From the NCBI GenBank assembly GCA_027596075.1, contig JADGJC010000042.1, forward strand, positions 2,564-66,563: a DNA stretch of 64,000 nucleotides. The letters run 5' to 3'. This DNA is from Rhizophlyctis rosea (lineage: Eukaryota; Chytridiomycota; Chytridiomycetes; Rhizophlyctidales; Rhizophlyctidaceae). Positions within the stretch are counted from its first letter, which is position 1; each line of letters opens with the position of its first letter. Below, piece by piece: positions 12,801 to 31,240 of this stretch. Both the position numbers and the translations under genes were made by a program. Under the pieces are notes generated by a model. It was given only the letters and a program-made list of their open reading frames with translations, was not told the origin of the DNA and did no database searches.

Positions 12801-15257
12801 ATGAGGTTGATTGATTATTTCCTGAATCTCTGAAGGGAGAAGTTTCTTCCGGCACAGCAACATCCGCCTTTGGACGAATGGTGTCCGTCTCATCTCTTCC
12901 TGCAACCGGAGGGGGTTGTATGTTTTCAGTACTCTCTTTTGGATGGATCGGCTCATTGACTTTGGTTTGCTTCTTCTTCTTCGTCGGCATCCTCTTGCCT
13001 GAATCATCAGCTTTCGTTGATGTCGCCGGTACCGTTTCGGTTGTCACTGAATTCTGGTCGGGCTTACATGTCACTGATGGTGATGTGACCGGCCCCTGAC
13101 TGTTCACAGAGGCAATGTTCACGTCCTGCCCATCTTGCCCAACTTCCAGCTTCATGTTGGCGCCAGCGGTAGGAGAATTCTTTGTTGATGTACTGTTCTT
13201 GCGTTGAGGTTTTCCCCTTGTTAGTGGACCATGGGGCGGTGGTGCCTCTTCCATCTGCAGCTCGGAATGCGCCTGAAGCTCCGGACCCAATGCAGTTGCT
13301 TGCTGCGTCGCCTCCTCCGGCGTCACCTCTCTCTTTGATGTGTCATCCGTATCAGATACTGTTGTTGTCTTCGTCATTGGTGAAGTACAAGGCTTCCCTG
13401 CCCCGCGTTTCAGCTCCAGTTTTCCGATTCTGAGATATCCTTATATTAGCCCATTGTCCAGCACAAACATCAAGAGCAATTGGAAAAACTCACTCAGCAG
13501 GATCCCGATCTCTCAACAACTCAAAAACTTCACATAGAAACGTGACCAATGTTCTCCGTAGTCCACCTCCACTACGTCCATGTCCACTTGCATGACCAGT
13601 GGTGGAAAGCTCTTCTGGTAACCATGGCGGGCTGATACCGATCGCCTTCTGACACGCTGTGGCAAATTTCTTCAGGTTTGTTGTGCATGTGGGTGTGGTT
13701 TGCGAGCCTGTTTTTTGGAGTTGAATGTTTGGTTTGAGTTGGATATGGACGGCTAGGTGAATTGTTGAATGACTTACATCGCAACACCTTCTTCACATCT
13801 ATGTGGCCGGGAAAGTAAGCTCCCACAAGAAAACACAGCCCCCGCCCATCAGACAGCTCAGCAAAATCTTCAATCTCTTCCTCGTCTGATGTTTGTTTTG
13901 TAACGTGCAACCGGCATTGGTTGATCCATGCTAAGAATGCATCTTCTAGATCATATGGGTAACAGTTTTTGTCAAAGGTATCGAATCGACTGATTGTTCC
14001 AAAACATGGCTTCTTTAGCATATCGAAATACACACTAGCCGTGAGATGGTGACATACCTCAAATGATCCACCACGGTCTCCACCGTTAATAAGCTGCACG
14101 ATGCGGCCATCAGAGATTCTATGATGTTTGAATGAACTGACTTTTTGATCATATTGCTGTCAGGATACTTCCACATCTCACATAACCCTTGTAATGTGAT
14201 TGATTACCTCATAGAACGGTGCCCGATCCGCGACCATATCTCCAACAGAGCTTCTCAGACCTGCCGTAAAATTCAAGTATCCCTCGGCAGTCAATATGTC
14301 CAAAAATTCCATTGGTTCTCTGTCTGCGTGTTGATTGCGGTCGGAGGAAGACGGGAACAAGGAGCTGTATTGTGGCTTCTTATCCAAATAAAAAATGGTG
14401 GTGGTGGCGATATGGTAGAGGTGGCCGGTTGTGAGTGCTGGTATGACGCGGGAGGAGGGGATTATTCTGGTCTATGGTATATTTCGGGAAGGGATTGGTT
14501 GAGTTGGGCATGCTGGGATGGGGGTCTGTCATACTTACCTCATCTTTCAGTGCGTCCTGCAATTCGGTGACCTCTGAGGTGCAGTACCCTGTCAGCTGGC
14601 TTTCTGATTGACTTTGGACGAAGTTGAGGAGCCATCTTAGTGTAGGTTTGAATGCAGGCTACAATAGGCGTTATGTAAGTTGATTTTGTCTCAGTGGTTG
14701 CCGAAGGTCCAAGACCGCACCTCCATGCATTCATAATCTGATTCAGTGACAACGTCGTCACTTTCGGCACCTTTAATCCCATCCACAGCCATACTGTGCT
14801 CCCCTCGGGAAGTGCTCGACCTTCCAGGATTTCTCCCATTTCCCAAGCCGTTGCTGCGATCGTCAAAATGGTCCCGCATTACTCCCAAGATCGTGGCACA
14901 GGCTTCTGCACTTCCCTCCTTCGCACTATTCAACACATCGTCCGAAATAGTTGTATCTGAAATTCCAGCTTTGCGCATCCCAGTTTTGAGATCACAGAAT
15001 GTCTTTTGGTGGATGTCGGTCGGATCCATGGTCATTGCCGATGGGGAGGTATACCAGTTCAGATCTGCGGCAGCTGGACTAATGAGAGCCAGGAGCTGAA
15101 TGGGACATGTTAGACGGACCTTGAAAGCAAAGCAGCTCAGTTTCGTGGGAAAGGGACGATGCGCTACCTGTAGGAGGACAAATCCCTCAACCAAAACATC
15201 CGGAGCGACATCGTCGTAACCGAGTAAATCTGCCAGCCAGGCACAATCTTCTTCCAT
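9859..15257 (-). CDS. CAMSAP/Patronin-like microtubule minus-end binding protein
   Basis: Multi-exon gene for a protein of roughly 1,500 residues. CAMSAPs bind and stabilise free microtubule minus ends. The N-terminus from MEEDCAWLADLLGYDD leads into a calponin-homology-type region: VVDHLSRFDTFDKN, then YPYDLEDAFLAWINQCRL, then LSDGRGLCFLVGAYFP. One very large exon (about 10,880-13,430) encodes a disordered Ser/Thr/Pro/Lys-rich linker with acidic stretches. A charged coiled coil follows (RMEETRRAEQQMAERRR, AEEQRQRLEEKARRR), then the C-terminal CKK domain, which begins IRNALVHVCLAGAVNEK and continues SHFIILFKN, FRGLYSYD and YYKYDSGARTF up to KSLGRSVHAV. Order and spacing match animal CAMSAP. 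Every junction can be read in phase with GT-AG introns. The first exon is the least certain part. Confidence 0.9.
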
Positions 15258-17464
<2,207 letters not shown>

Positions 17465-17890
17465 ATGGATAGAAACTATGTGTTGACTTTTGTTTTTCGT
17501 ATATAGCTCTTATATAGGCTTTTTATATAATTGGAATACAGGTGTGAAATTTGAGTGCATGTTACATCTTCGTTTTGGTATGATGTTATATGTCTGTGGG
17601 TCCTCTCAATTGAGTCCCATTACATGATGTAATGCAGCAAGGTTACTGTGTAACTCCCCGCATACAAATCAAAGTCAATTGCGAGATATTGGAAAGACGA
17701 GATATATTACAGTATGCAAAAGTTTTTTCGCACAAAAGGCCGACAAAGACACCCGACCCGGAATGATTTCATCCATATACAAGAAGGTAAAGAACAGAAT
17801 AGCAATGATTGATCCTCCTGCTTCGGCAGGAAGTTATCAAGTAAAGATCACGAAGCGAACGCTAGTCATCTGACAAGCGGGTGGAGTTTC
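17465..17890. other. Convergent 3' flanks
   Basis: AT-richer DNA between the ends of the reductase and RPB10 genes. It contains T-rich and A-rich tracts suited to polyadenylation signals (for example ttatataggctttttatataa near 17510-17530). No gene is evident. Confidence 0.4.
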
Positions 17891-18188
17891 CTATCGGTCG
17901 GGTCTCCGAGTTTTGCTTCCGAAGCTGTTTCACGAAAAAGACCGTCAATAATCTTCCCACGATACACAAAAGAATGCGGCATCTTTGCACGACCGCCAAC
18001 ACTCACTGCAAAAGCTTCTCAATCAAATCCACATGAGTCAAGACCATCCTCCTGCAGCAGTAACGTTTGAGCCCGAGTTCGTCCATTGCTTGGCCTTCGT
18101 TGATGTCAGTTTGGAGGAGGGTGAGGTAGGCGTCCCATTTGTTTCCGATGACTTTGCCGCAGCTGAAGCAGCGGACGGGGATGATCAT
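17891..18188 (-). CDS. RPB10: RNA polymerases I, II and III subunit RPABC5 (RPB10)
   Basis: Small zinc-binding subunit common to the three nuclear RNA polymerases. Exon 1 (18188-18007) reads [19 protein letters not shown], with the first Cys pair, then [11 protein letters not shown], with the second, and ends [10 protein letters not shown]. These Cys residues bind the zinc. Read without splicing, the frame stops at 18003 after 61 residues. A consensus gtgagt donor at 18006, an 82-base intron and a cag acceptor join it to a short exon ending with TAG at 17891, giving 71 residues, a normal length for the family. The added tail ([11 protein letters not shown]) does not resemble the usual YNPLEK ending, so the last exon is less certain than the rest. 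Confidence 0.95.
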
Positions 18189-18671
18189 TTTTGTGGGTGT
18201 GAGTCTGAGTGGAGGGATGGGGGTGTTAGTGAGATGCGTTGGGTAGATGTTCGTGTGATTGGTGTCCGAGTGACTCGAGTGGGAAGGAACAGATACTGTC
18301 TCAGGACTTGTGGATAAGGTTCTCCGCTCATAACTTTGATCGGTAGTCTAACATACTAATAAAGTGCAACATCCTTGACGTGTTCGCAATCCCAATATGC
18401 AGAACTCTTTGAGTAATAAGCGATATATTATACTTGCCTTTATGTGATTTTCCAGCTGTAGATTGTGGACAAGGAGCAGAAGGGACCAAAAAACAAGAAG
18501 CAGCGGAATTTTGTGGAAGGCGGGGCTGCGGGGCTTGTTTCCCAAGCCATACAATGGCTTCTGTGACTGGTTGCCTATTAGGGTTTAATTGACTCAAGCC
18601 CCGAAGGCTTCAGTAGGATTTCTTTTTGGCCCGGTTTGGGCCAATGGCTATTTTTCTGGCATACACAATTT

Positions 18672-20957
18672 ATGAAACGCAAACTCGACATAATGCCAGT
18701 AGCAGTCGATACAAAGAGCATATCGGAGGACTTCCTCCCAACGGTCGCGGGACGACCAGACAAGTTCCTGGAACCCGACGCAGCACTAGCAAAGCGAGCA
18801 CTTCACGCCACAAAATGGCTGTTCGACTTGGGTAAGCAGTGCAGAACAATGGCAGCTCAGCTTATTGTTGAAACTAAGTGCCCGAAAACCGTTTTACAGG
18901 CAAACGCACAGAACCCTACATCATGTCCCCCCTCCCCGAACTCCTACTAGATGGCTTCGACGCCGAACAAGTATGGGAACAAGTCCGTCTCCAATCCGAA
19001 CCCATGACCGAATACCTCTCTACTATCGTCAGCGACTTGGTTGAAGGGCGGAAACGGAAGCGGGAGGGTGTTAGTGAGGACGAAGAAGGGCAGGTTGAAA
19101 AGAAGGAGCGGTCGTTAGCGGACGGGAATGAGGCTGATGAGTACGATTACGAGGCTATGTTGGAAGCTGGGGCGAATGGGGAATGCGGGGATGAGTTGGA
19201 TGGGTTGGATGGGGAGGAAGAGGAGTTGGAGGATGATGGGGCGGATTTGCTTGATGATTTGGAGGAGGATGCGGATTTGGATGATGGAGCAGATTTGGAG
19301 GAAGAGGAGGAAGGAGACGATGAAGAATTGGGAGAAGCTGAGGGGGAAGAGGAGGACGAACCAGTGGCAAATAGGCCCAGTCGGAGATCGGAAGTAGATG
19401 ACGACTTCTTTTCGTTGGAGGAGATGGAGAAGTTTGCGGATTTTGGTGAGGCTCGGGATCAAAAGAAGGCAAGGAAGGGCGATGCTGAGGAGGAGGAGGA
19501 TGAGGATGATGAATTTACGATTGGTGATGGTGAGCTATCTTTGGGCTTTAATGAATATATCTTCGTCGTATCGCTCATTGGCTGTTTGTCTCCTAAGACC
19601 TGCTGGCGATGGATCCTGACGAATGGGATGACAGTGAGGCTGAGATGGATAATGCAAATGGTGAGATCTTCCGCCTGTATTAAGCAACAACCCTAGTTCT
19701 CATTGGTGAGCATTTCTAGATATAACATATGAGGAATTTTTCGGTCCCCGTGAAAAGGAAGAAACATCTCGAGTTCGCTTCTCCGACAGGCTTGACGTTA
19801 AGGAGATTGCAAACCGCGAAGATGATGGAGAAGGATTCGAGGGCATGGACATTGATGGGGAAGAGGATGGTGAAGACGACGAGGATGATGAAGCAGCTGG
19901 CAAAACAATAGCGGAACGCGTCAGCGATCTTTTGGGCGAATTCGGAGATGATGATGCTCAAACGGAAGAATTGTCCACTTTTGAGAAACAGCAACTCAAA
20001 CTTCAGAAGTCCATTGATGAGCTGGAAGCCGAAGCTGTTGCCGCAAAGCCTTGGACCCTCAAGGGTGAAGCATCTGCCAAAGCTCGCCCATCAAATTCGC
20101 TCCTAGAAGAAGACCTAGAAATCGAATACGCGGCCAAGCCCGTCCCAGTCATCACCGAAGAAAAAACCGCCTCCCTAGAAGACCTAATCCGCCAACGCAT
20201 CAAAGACCAACTCTTCGACGACGTCATTCGCAAAGCCCCACCACGAGACCGCGAATACGACCCCAACGCCCGGCGCGCCATCGACGAAGAAAAATCCGGC
20301 AAATCCCTCGCCGAACTCTACGAAGTCGAGTACGTCAAACAAACCACGGGAACACAACAACCAACAGAAAAAGACGAAAAACTTCAAAAAGCCCACCAAG
20401 AAATCGACGACCTCTTCCGCACCCTAACCCAAAACCTCGACGCCCTCTCCAACTTCCATTACACACCCAAACCCACCCGCGCCGAACTCGAAATCCTTCC
20501 CGCCCCAACCGTGCCCGCGATCCAAATGGAAGAAGTCACTCCCGCAGCAGTGTCAGACGCAACACTCATAACACCCAAAGAAGTCTTCTCCGCCCCCGTC
20601 GGGAAATCCCAAGACGAGCTCAACTCCTCTGAAAAACGCAAAGCGCGCGCAAAGGAGAAGAGGAAGCTCCGTAAGATCCGGACGGAACGGGCTAAGGAGC
20701 GTGCGGCGGTCGAGGCGGCTAAGCCGGAGGGGTTGAAGAGGGTTGAGAGTGAGAAGAGAGGGAAGGAGAGGGCTTTGGAGCAGTTGATGGGGCAGGGGAA
20801 TGTGACTATTGTGGCGGATAAGAGGACTAAGGGGGTTGTTGATGGACGGCAGAAGAGGGGGAAGGATGTTAATGCGAAGATTGTGCAGAAGGGGGGCAAG
20901 GTTGGGGATAGGAAGGAGGAGGGGAAGGTTAAGGGGGGGCAGATGCTTAGGTTGTGA
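18672..20957 (+). CDS. MPP10: U3 snoRNP protein MPP10 (small-subunit processome)
   Basis: Nucleolar scaffold of the small-subunit processome, needed for early 18S rRNA processing with IMP3 and IMP4. Four introns fit in phase. The N-terminal exon reads MKRKLDIMPVAVDTKS through KWLFDLG, and the next begins KRTEPYIMSPLPELLLDGFD. A long Asp/Glu-rich region follows, then the family blocks YEEFFGPREK, KPWTLKGEA, RPSNSLLEEDLE, PVITEEKTASLEDLI and QLFDDVIRKAP. The C-terminus is highly basic (KRKARAKEKRKLRKIRTE). ATG 18672 is chosen over an upstream ATG at 18636 because it begins the conserved-looking segment. The last exon uses C-ending codons to about 20,640 and G-rich codons afterwards, with no break in frame. 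Confidence 0.94.
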
Positions 20958-22037
20958 GGGGGTTTTTGGGATTTTATTTGGGATTTGTTGGGTTGTATAT
21001 TGTTGATTGCTGCATGATGTGGGATAGCGGGAGTTTTTGTGCATGCGCATGTAATGGTTTTTTGTACGTAATATGTAATTTAATCCTGATTTACCACCAG
21101 TGAAGAGCGTTTTGCGGCGCTCTGGCTTCGTTGCTATTTCCGGCGGAAACTTGGAGAATATGGACCAATGGGCGGGGAAAGACTGAATAGTTGGAAGTTG
21201 AATATCAGTTCGAGCTTGATGGTTGGGATTAGGAGCTGACATGTGGCGGACACTGCGGGATTTCGGTAAGGGTTTCCATATTCTTGGCAATTTGTCGAGT
21301 GTTCGGGCTTTCTAGACCGTTTCGGAAGCTGGTGAAGCATCGAACATTGCCACCGCCACAACTTGTGCCACCATATTCTTTGAGTTTTCACCAAAACACC
21401 TTCGAGCCCTTTACTACATGTAAGCAGAATGAGCTAGCATGCGAGCAGCACGGGCACCGCCCCATATTGAAGAGTAGTTGCAGGCAGGCGGTGTCAATCG
21501 CTCACAAAAGAGGTTCGTTTCATCCGTAAGGGAGCAGTGGCACAGTGATGCTGCTCCATATACAGTAGATGATCCGGAGAGTGTATGTCTGCTTCAAAGT
21601 TGAATGCGTTTGCTCCGAATGAACACTTGTATGTAGACCTCCTTCCTTCCAAGCGTTGGAAGCGGGACGGTCCAGGCTTTGCCCCTTGCTGCATCCTTGT
21701 GGTCGGCAAGGAGGAAGCCACCCGCAGCGGCGGTTGAAGGAGGTCGAAAGGGGGTTGTTCTGCGTCGTCAAGCCACTTGGCCCGTGTGTCTGGTGTACGG
21801 ATTGTCAAACATTCTCACGTTTTATTGACAGCACGGATAAATCCAGACTGTCTGTTGGCGGTGATGAGCGAAAGGATATTTCAAGATCTTGCGAATCTGC
21901 TGGCCGTTTCGGTTTTGCGATGATAATAGCAAATTCATGACAAAATACCATAGTTCATCTTGAATTCGATCCCTTCTCTTGGATTCGCACGCGGTTTTCG
22001 ATCTGGAAAGTTGAAAGTTACAGACACGACTCGCACC
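20958..22037. other. Intergenic stretch
   Basis: About 1.1 kb between the MPP10 stop and the kelch-protein start. The open frames are short, overlap on both strands and show no domains. No repeat or RNA gene is recognised. Confidence 0.5.
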
Positions 22038-23576
22038 ATGCAGACCCACGCTCTGCTGACAGTTTGGGTTCTTCACGCTGTCGCCGTATCACTCGTCAAC
22101 GCTCAGGTTGCAAGCGATGGCACGCTTTCCGCAAATGCTGCTCGATTCGGGGGAGCTTTCGTGGCGTTGAAAGACCAACTTGTAATGTTTGGAGGCGCCC
22201 ATGCTCTCAATTATGACCCCATTCGAAATGGTATTGTAAATATATATTTGTTATTCCTCTTGATGCACCCTAATCGGTAATCGCATAAATCACCAGCCAG
22301 CGATGTCGTTGCCCAAACTCAACTCATCCAAAGTCAAATTACAACGCTGTTTTATGATGATATGAGTCTCAACTACATTGACGTTCCCCAACCTGCCAAC
22401 TCTTTGGGGGCCTCGATACTGTTTCAGCGTGGACCAAGTTGCGGTTTTGTACAAAATGGGGTGTACTGCGCTGGTAATAACAAACAATTGTGCGAATTCT
22501 TGTGTAGCCCATCTCATCTCTTTTATGTGTCGCTTGTGCAGGGGGAAAGAATCACCCGGAGGGCCTGATAATGTATCAGTGGAATGTCGGCGGCAACGAC
22601 TTTGTACCTACCAACCTTACGAACCTCGGGAGGTATTTCAACGCGCGAAAGTGTTGGCACGGCCATATTGGACCAAAGATTATATATCTTTGGTGGTATG
22701 TGGTAGGGGCGCATCGCCATGTAGTATCCCACGCATTGCTAACAACCATTACGTCCAGGCAACGTGGGAAATCAGGCGGCAAGCAACGAGCTCTTCTCCG
22801 TAAACACCAACGATAAGACGGTTGCTCCAATACGCTCAAATTCGTCTGAAGTGCCACGACCCAACAACCAACCTCTAATGCTGGCCATATCTCCAACCCA
22901 ATTCGTGGTTTTCGGCGGCAACGAAGATACAGGCTCTAAGAAGCGATTCACCGACGACTTCTTCGTTTTCGATACTAATACCACCGAGTGGACAAATCTT
23001 GCTAAGCGGGTTGCGGGGACAATGCCACCGCACCGTAACCGTCCTTCCATTGCCGTAAGCCCAGACGCTAAGATTTATCTATTTGGTGGCAGTACAGAGG
23101 ACAAAGACAGAGGCACCTTCGACTATCTTAATGATCTACATGTGCTGGACTTGCCGACGATGCGCTGGTCTGTCCTGATGGAGAATGCCACCGTCGGCGT
23201 CGACATCCCAAATCCCGTCACGGGTTGCCACGCTGCCATTGTCGGGCCATACCCTGTAATACATGGAGGTCTAAGCGGTACTGCAGGACAATGGCTAGCT
23301 ATGGACAAACGGTTCTACTTTTTCGACACCAACAGCACTCAATGAGTCAAAGCATCTACTGTTGCTGGTGATCCCTCGTTCCGCAATCCGACCCCAGCAG
23401 TTGGTCCGCCAACATTCTTTCCCCTCAACAACACTATCACAAATTCACATTCTCCACCTGCGATTGGGGCGATAGCTGGGGGTGTAGTGGGCGGCTTGGT
23501 GATCATGGCAAGTGTAGTGGGTGTGGTGATCTATTGTAGGCGAAAGCGCAAATCTTCAGACCCTGCGTGCATCTAA
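22038..23576 (+). pseudogene. Kelch-repeat, single-pass membrane protein gene with two lesions
   Basis: A signal peptide starts at 22038 (MQTHALLTVWVLHAVAVS...NA). The ectodomain carries kelch-type blocks, each near a beta-propeller blade: LVMFGGAHALNYD, FVVFGGNEDTGSKKRF and IYLFGGSTEDKDR. A transmembrane helix near 23,465-23,540 (GVVGGLVIMASVVGVVIY) precedes a short basic tail ending at TAA 23574-23576. Two problems break it. TGA at 23343-23345 stands where kelch repeats expect Trp (TNSTQ-stop-VKA), and the membrane segment lies in frame beyond it. In addition the blade HGHIGPK...IYLW loses frame near 22,680-22,690; one base fewer in the AT run would read KIYIFGGNVGNQ through the next intron. 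A poorer splice pair (gtaggg/aatcag) would keep the frame but destroy the Gly-Gly. Confidence 0.7.
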
Positions 23577-24172
23577 CTTTACCACTAGTAGTTGCAAGGG
23601 ATGAACGTGATTAAATGTTGAAATCATATGGGGACTTGGGAATTATATCTTCTTAGAGTAATGTTGAACAAGCAGTTTATTGGTATTCGGAAGATCTTGT
23701 ACAATGGTTGGTTGTAAAATAATATAGACCGAACTTTAATGCCCAAGAATATCATATGGGCTGCATCTGGATGGTTGAGTCGGTGTTTGCTGTGCTGCAC
23801 TCCACATCGAAAGGAATGACTTTGATCCATGTGCAAGTACAAACTGATGATGCAAAATGTTACGGAAAGTGCATCAATCATTTGTAGTCTTCATGAATAC
23901 GAAACTCTCAGTACATCCAATGCTTTCCAGGATTGTATGATTGCGTGCAATACCGCGAATGCATAGGCAGAATATATATATTGTGAACGGGTACGGGTTT
24001 GTGTTGCGGGCTCCTGTCCATGGACGAGGACCCTGGCGTGCAAGGGGGTGAGGTAAGCGTGGCGTCGCCACATAAATACACCACCACCCAATTCCTGAAA
24101 CTAACCCCTTCCATCCACAGCAAACCAAATTGCCTCCATACCTTCTACCCTATGGTTTAAGCACGTCTCACA

Positions 24173-27800
<3,628 letters not shown>

Positions 27801-28110
27801 AGGGTCAAGTGATGTTCAGAGTTAACGATTCAGTGGTTATGTTGGAACTCGATTGTATTCCAAACTGTAAATAAACGTCGGAGGGTATAACCCATGCCAT
27901 TCAAGCATATTGCTCACAGTCAAGGGACGCATCATGTGATGAGATGCATGACATTCGTATTCAATCAATAAGCTAATTGAAACTAACAAACAAACTACAT
28001 ACAACTACGGTAACTACGAACAACTACTTCGACTACATACAGAGTTGGCTCCACTACTTCTTGTCCCAACGCATGGAAGCCAACGGTCCCATTACCGCTC
28101 CTTCATCCAC

Positions 28111-31100
28111 TCATTCAGAATCCGTAAAGTACGTATGAACAGCCTGACAGACAACATCCGGAATCGTACCATTCCGCACATCCTTGACCATGCGCACCAG
28201 TTCTTCAACCACTTCACTTGTGCTCGCCGCCGTCGGGTATGGGCGGCTGTTGATGTAGGCTTGATAGGCCGGAGAACATCTGAAAAGCATCAATCAGAAG
28301 ATACTCTCTGCACTGGATCAACATGAAGCAGCACCTGTATATCAATTTCATGTAGAACCCGTTGATGAAGTCGTGACGCTCGTAGGCGTCCGCGAACAGA
28401 GACTGGTCGGTGATTAGGATGGATGAGGTGGCGAATTTCGTGAATGACTAACCTGGAACTCTGGATGATTCCGCACGTCGATATGAATACATTGCACCCG
28501 TGCCTGGGCTTGCTTCTTGAGCAATCCTTGTTGAATAGCGATGTCGAGAAGATCTGCTGATGGGTAGGTCTGCGCAAACTGTATAAGTAAATCCTGCACC
28601 CATTTTCGAACTGATTTGCCTCTTACTGTATCATAAATCCAATGATCGAGCTGCAACCAATGGTTGTGAGCCAACGCCAACAGCAAAAAACTTTATCCAC
28701 AATGGCGGGCTCACCATCGCTTGCAAACATTGTTTCTTATCCGTAATCAGGATTGTGTACATAGCATTGTAGATTGTCACGACACTCCCTGCCTTCCAGC
28801 AGTCTTGAAGTCCCGCGGCAGTGACCGCCGCCTCGACTTGTCGAACGCGCCTCAATCTGACATTTTCGAGCTCGTAAATCCTCGTTACAACTTGTTCCAG
28901 GCCGTCATGGTCGGGTAGAATGATGGAGCTTGGAGTGGTCGACACTGTCCCTGAGATGGAAGAGGATCCACGGGCGTTCATTGGGATCAGCGGAGAAGTG
29001 GAATGGATGAAGGACCATTGGATGTCCTCGCATTCTGGAGTGGCTGTCTTCCAGGAGAATGAAGGAACCGCAACAGACAGCGCTATATCAAGTAATTCGG
29101 TTCGGTAGATTTTTGCTGCGACAGTGTAAACTTCGCTGAACGTTCCGCCTAAAGCTTACTTGGTCAATGATGGATCCTTCTTAGAGACACGCCCTGGCAC
29201 AGCGCTTCTCACCACTTCTTCCAAAGTTCTCGTACAGCTCGCGGCCCAGACTAGAGCGCAATGAAGCATATCCCGTATGGTCAGGCATCCACGTTGAAAG
29301 CTCGCGGTCCAACTTGGCGGAATTCATGATTGTCACGTAGCGACGTGCGATGTCAAGAGCCTACGTACACCGGCATCAGTAAATTTCAAACAATGATCTC
29401 ACCCTAAAAAACATTTAAATCACCGTTCCGCGCAAGCAAAATGTATCATGATGCAGACAGGTGTCATCAACAGGGTTGACGTAGCTGTCATAATACTGCT
29501 TGATTATGACGTCCGATCGCTCCGTTATCGGCAGCAGTCCTGGTGCTAGAGCGGCATCGAGACACTGCTTTCGCCTCTGTCTTTTCTCTTCGGCTTGGCT
29601 TTGTTCTGTGTGAGGTGTCAGAATAAGCTCCAATAAGAATGGATTGCCGGGCACTTACGGGCAAGGAAGCATTCATGATACCCCTGAGCCGCTTTGCGGG
29701 CATCCAACAATCTCGTCCTTGCGGTGCCCGTGCAGGATATCAACCCTTGCCCCTCCGCCCATTCCACACCGTCAGAAACAAACGTCTGACAAGATACCGC
29801 AAGTGGTATCTCGCTCTGATACAAGTACTGCAGCTCTGTGACGATTGCTTGCCTTGCTTGGTCCGCCCGTTCAGCCTCACGCAACACACACTCAGCCGCC
29901 TGCGTAGCTCGAGCTGACAGAGTATTTGGGTCGAACATGCCAATAGGTAGTTGAAGGAAGCGGCTGACGGCGGGGCAGGGGGCGAACTTTTCCAAGGTGA
30001 ATGAATGGTGTGGCCAGAGGTGAGGCGTCAGTGAGATCAGAGCGGTCAAGAGCGCGTCTTTCCGCGCCTTCCGCATCAGATGCCCGGCAATGGCATTCAA
30101 GGCATTTTCGGATGGGATGATTCGCTTGGACTGCCCATTCGATACGAAGTCGCGGATCCAGCGAGCGCAACCTTCTGGCAAGCACTCATCCAGATTGTTG
30201 AGGTCAAGCTGCAGGTGGACGGGTTCAAGTCGTGCTTGAAGCCAGGAAATACGGGCATTGCGGAGGGCCTTCTCTGCAACCGCCATCCGCTCCTTGTGAC
30301 AAGTTTCGGCGTTTCGTTTATCAAGGAGCTTCTTCTCAAAGGCTTGCTGACTCCCGTGCTTGTGATGCGCCAAAGCACGGCATTGTTCGCGCATGTAGAA
30401 GACTGTTGGCATGAATGCACTGGCTCCCGCTTTGGGGACAAGTGTGTTCCATGGCTAAAAAGTAACCAATTTGATTTCGTCATCGTTTCACATCGAAAGC
30501 TGGTTCATCTTACCAGCAGTACCTCGAGATCACAAGGCTCCAGTAAGTATGCATCCTCTGCAGTGGCTGCCGGCACCAGCTCGTATAGGGCACATCCACA
30601 CAAGCGTAGATGCCATGGTTCGACCGCAGTGGGTGACCGAGAATACCGATAGCAAACCCCACATCGATGAGGTTGCCGGAAGTACATGGACGTATAGCGA
30701 TATTGAATCTACATGGATGATGAGTCATCGTGTGCAAACTGTGCTACGAAATTACCGATCACCTTCCAACATTCCGGCCCCATGTTTTGGTGGGCATGGG
30801 TAAGATCCTTAAACTGCGCAGAAAGAGATGGTTCCATCCATTGACGTTCTGTCGCTTCAATACCTCGCTTTGTGACTACTTCGTGCTTTAGCTGTAGGTA
30901 CAGCGACTTGTAGGAGATCATGCATGATCGAGCAAGCGTTCGGCATGTCTGCTCCAATTGTGCCAAAGCCCTGCCTACAATGTACATGTCAGCATTCAAA
31001 TCAAGTCAAGAAGTCCTGCGATGGGTAAAAGAAAGACTATCACAACAATACCATACCATCCAGGAAGCGACAAATGTAATGCACAATTTCCACCGGCGCA

Positions 31101-31240
31101 TTCAACAGTGTTCTCACGGTGCCGGTCTTCCCATTGGTGGGTGTACCAAGTTGCAGAGCCCGCCTGAAACTGCAGTGCCGCTTCAAGGCACGCTCTGGTG
31201 CGAACTCTACCACCAAGCTAGACTGCCGACGAAGCGGCAT
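28111..31240 (-). CDS. F-box protein with Cys-rich finger
   Basis: Read from MPLRRQSSL at 31240. Exon 1 ends in an F-box (LLNAPVEIVHYICRFLD) that continues across an intron as GRALAQLEQTCRTLARSC. After a 54-base intron comes a finger-like segment with RCGVCY and LRLCGCALYELVP, then AEDAYLLEPCDLEVLL. This arrangement (F-box, CxxC...CxC, then a segment feeding into a charged helix) is common in large fungal F-box proteins. A long helical region follows (QAFEKKLLDKRNAETCHKER) and several exons of no known domain, ending AVHTYFTDSE at 28111. All introns I traced (for example gtaagtgcc at 29656 and gtgagaag near 29,210) are in phase, so the gene looks intact, unlike the two F-box genes at 8 and 41 kb. 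It probably acts as a ubiquitin-ligase adaptor; target unknown. Confidence 0.72.

Noticed and set aside
10925..13433. Plus-strand frames opposite the CAMSAP linker exon
   Set aside because: The minus-strand frame is open for 846 codons and splices in phase at both ends; the plus-strand frames are shadows.
19115..19472. Long minus-strand frames opposite the MPP10 acidic region
   Set aside because: Shadows produced by Asp/Glu-rich codons on the coding strand.
23343..23345. TGA as selenocysteine in the kelch gene
   Set aside because: The position fits Trp in a kelch blade, no redox motif surrounds it, and I see no convincing SECIS-like hairpin downstream. A frame slip nearby favours decay.
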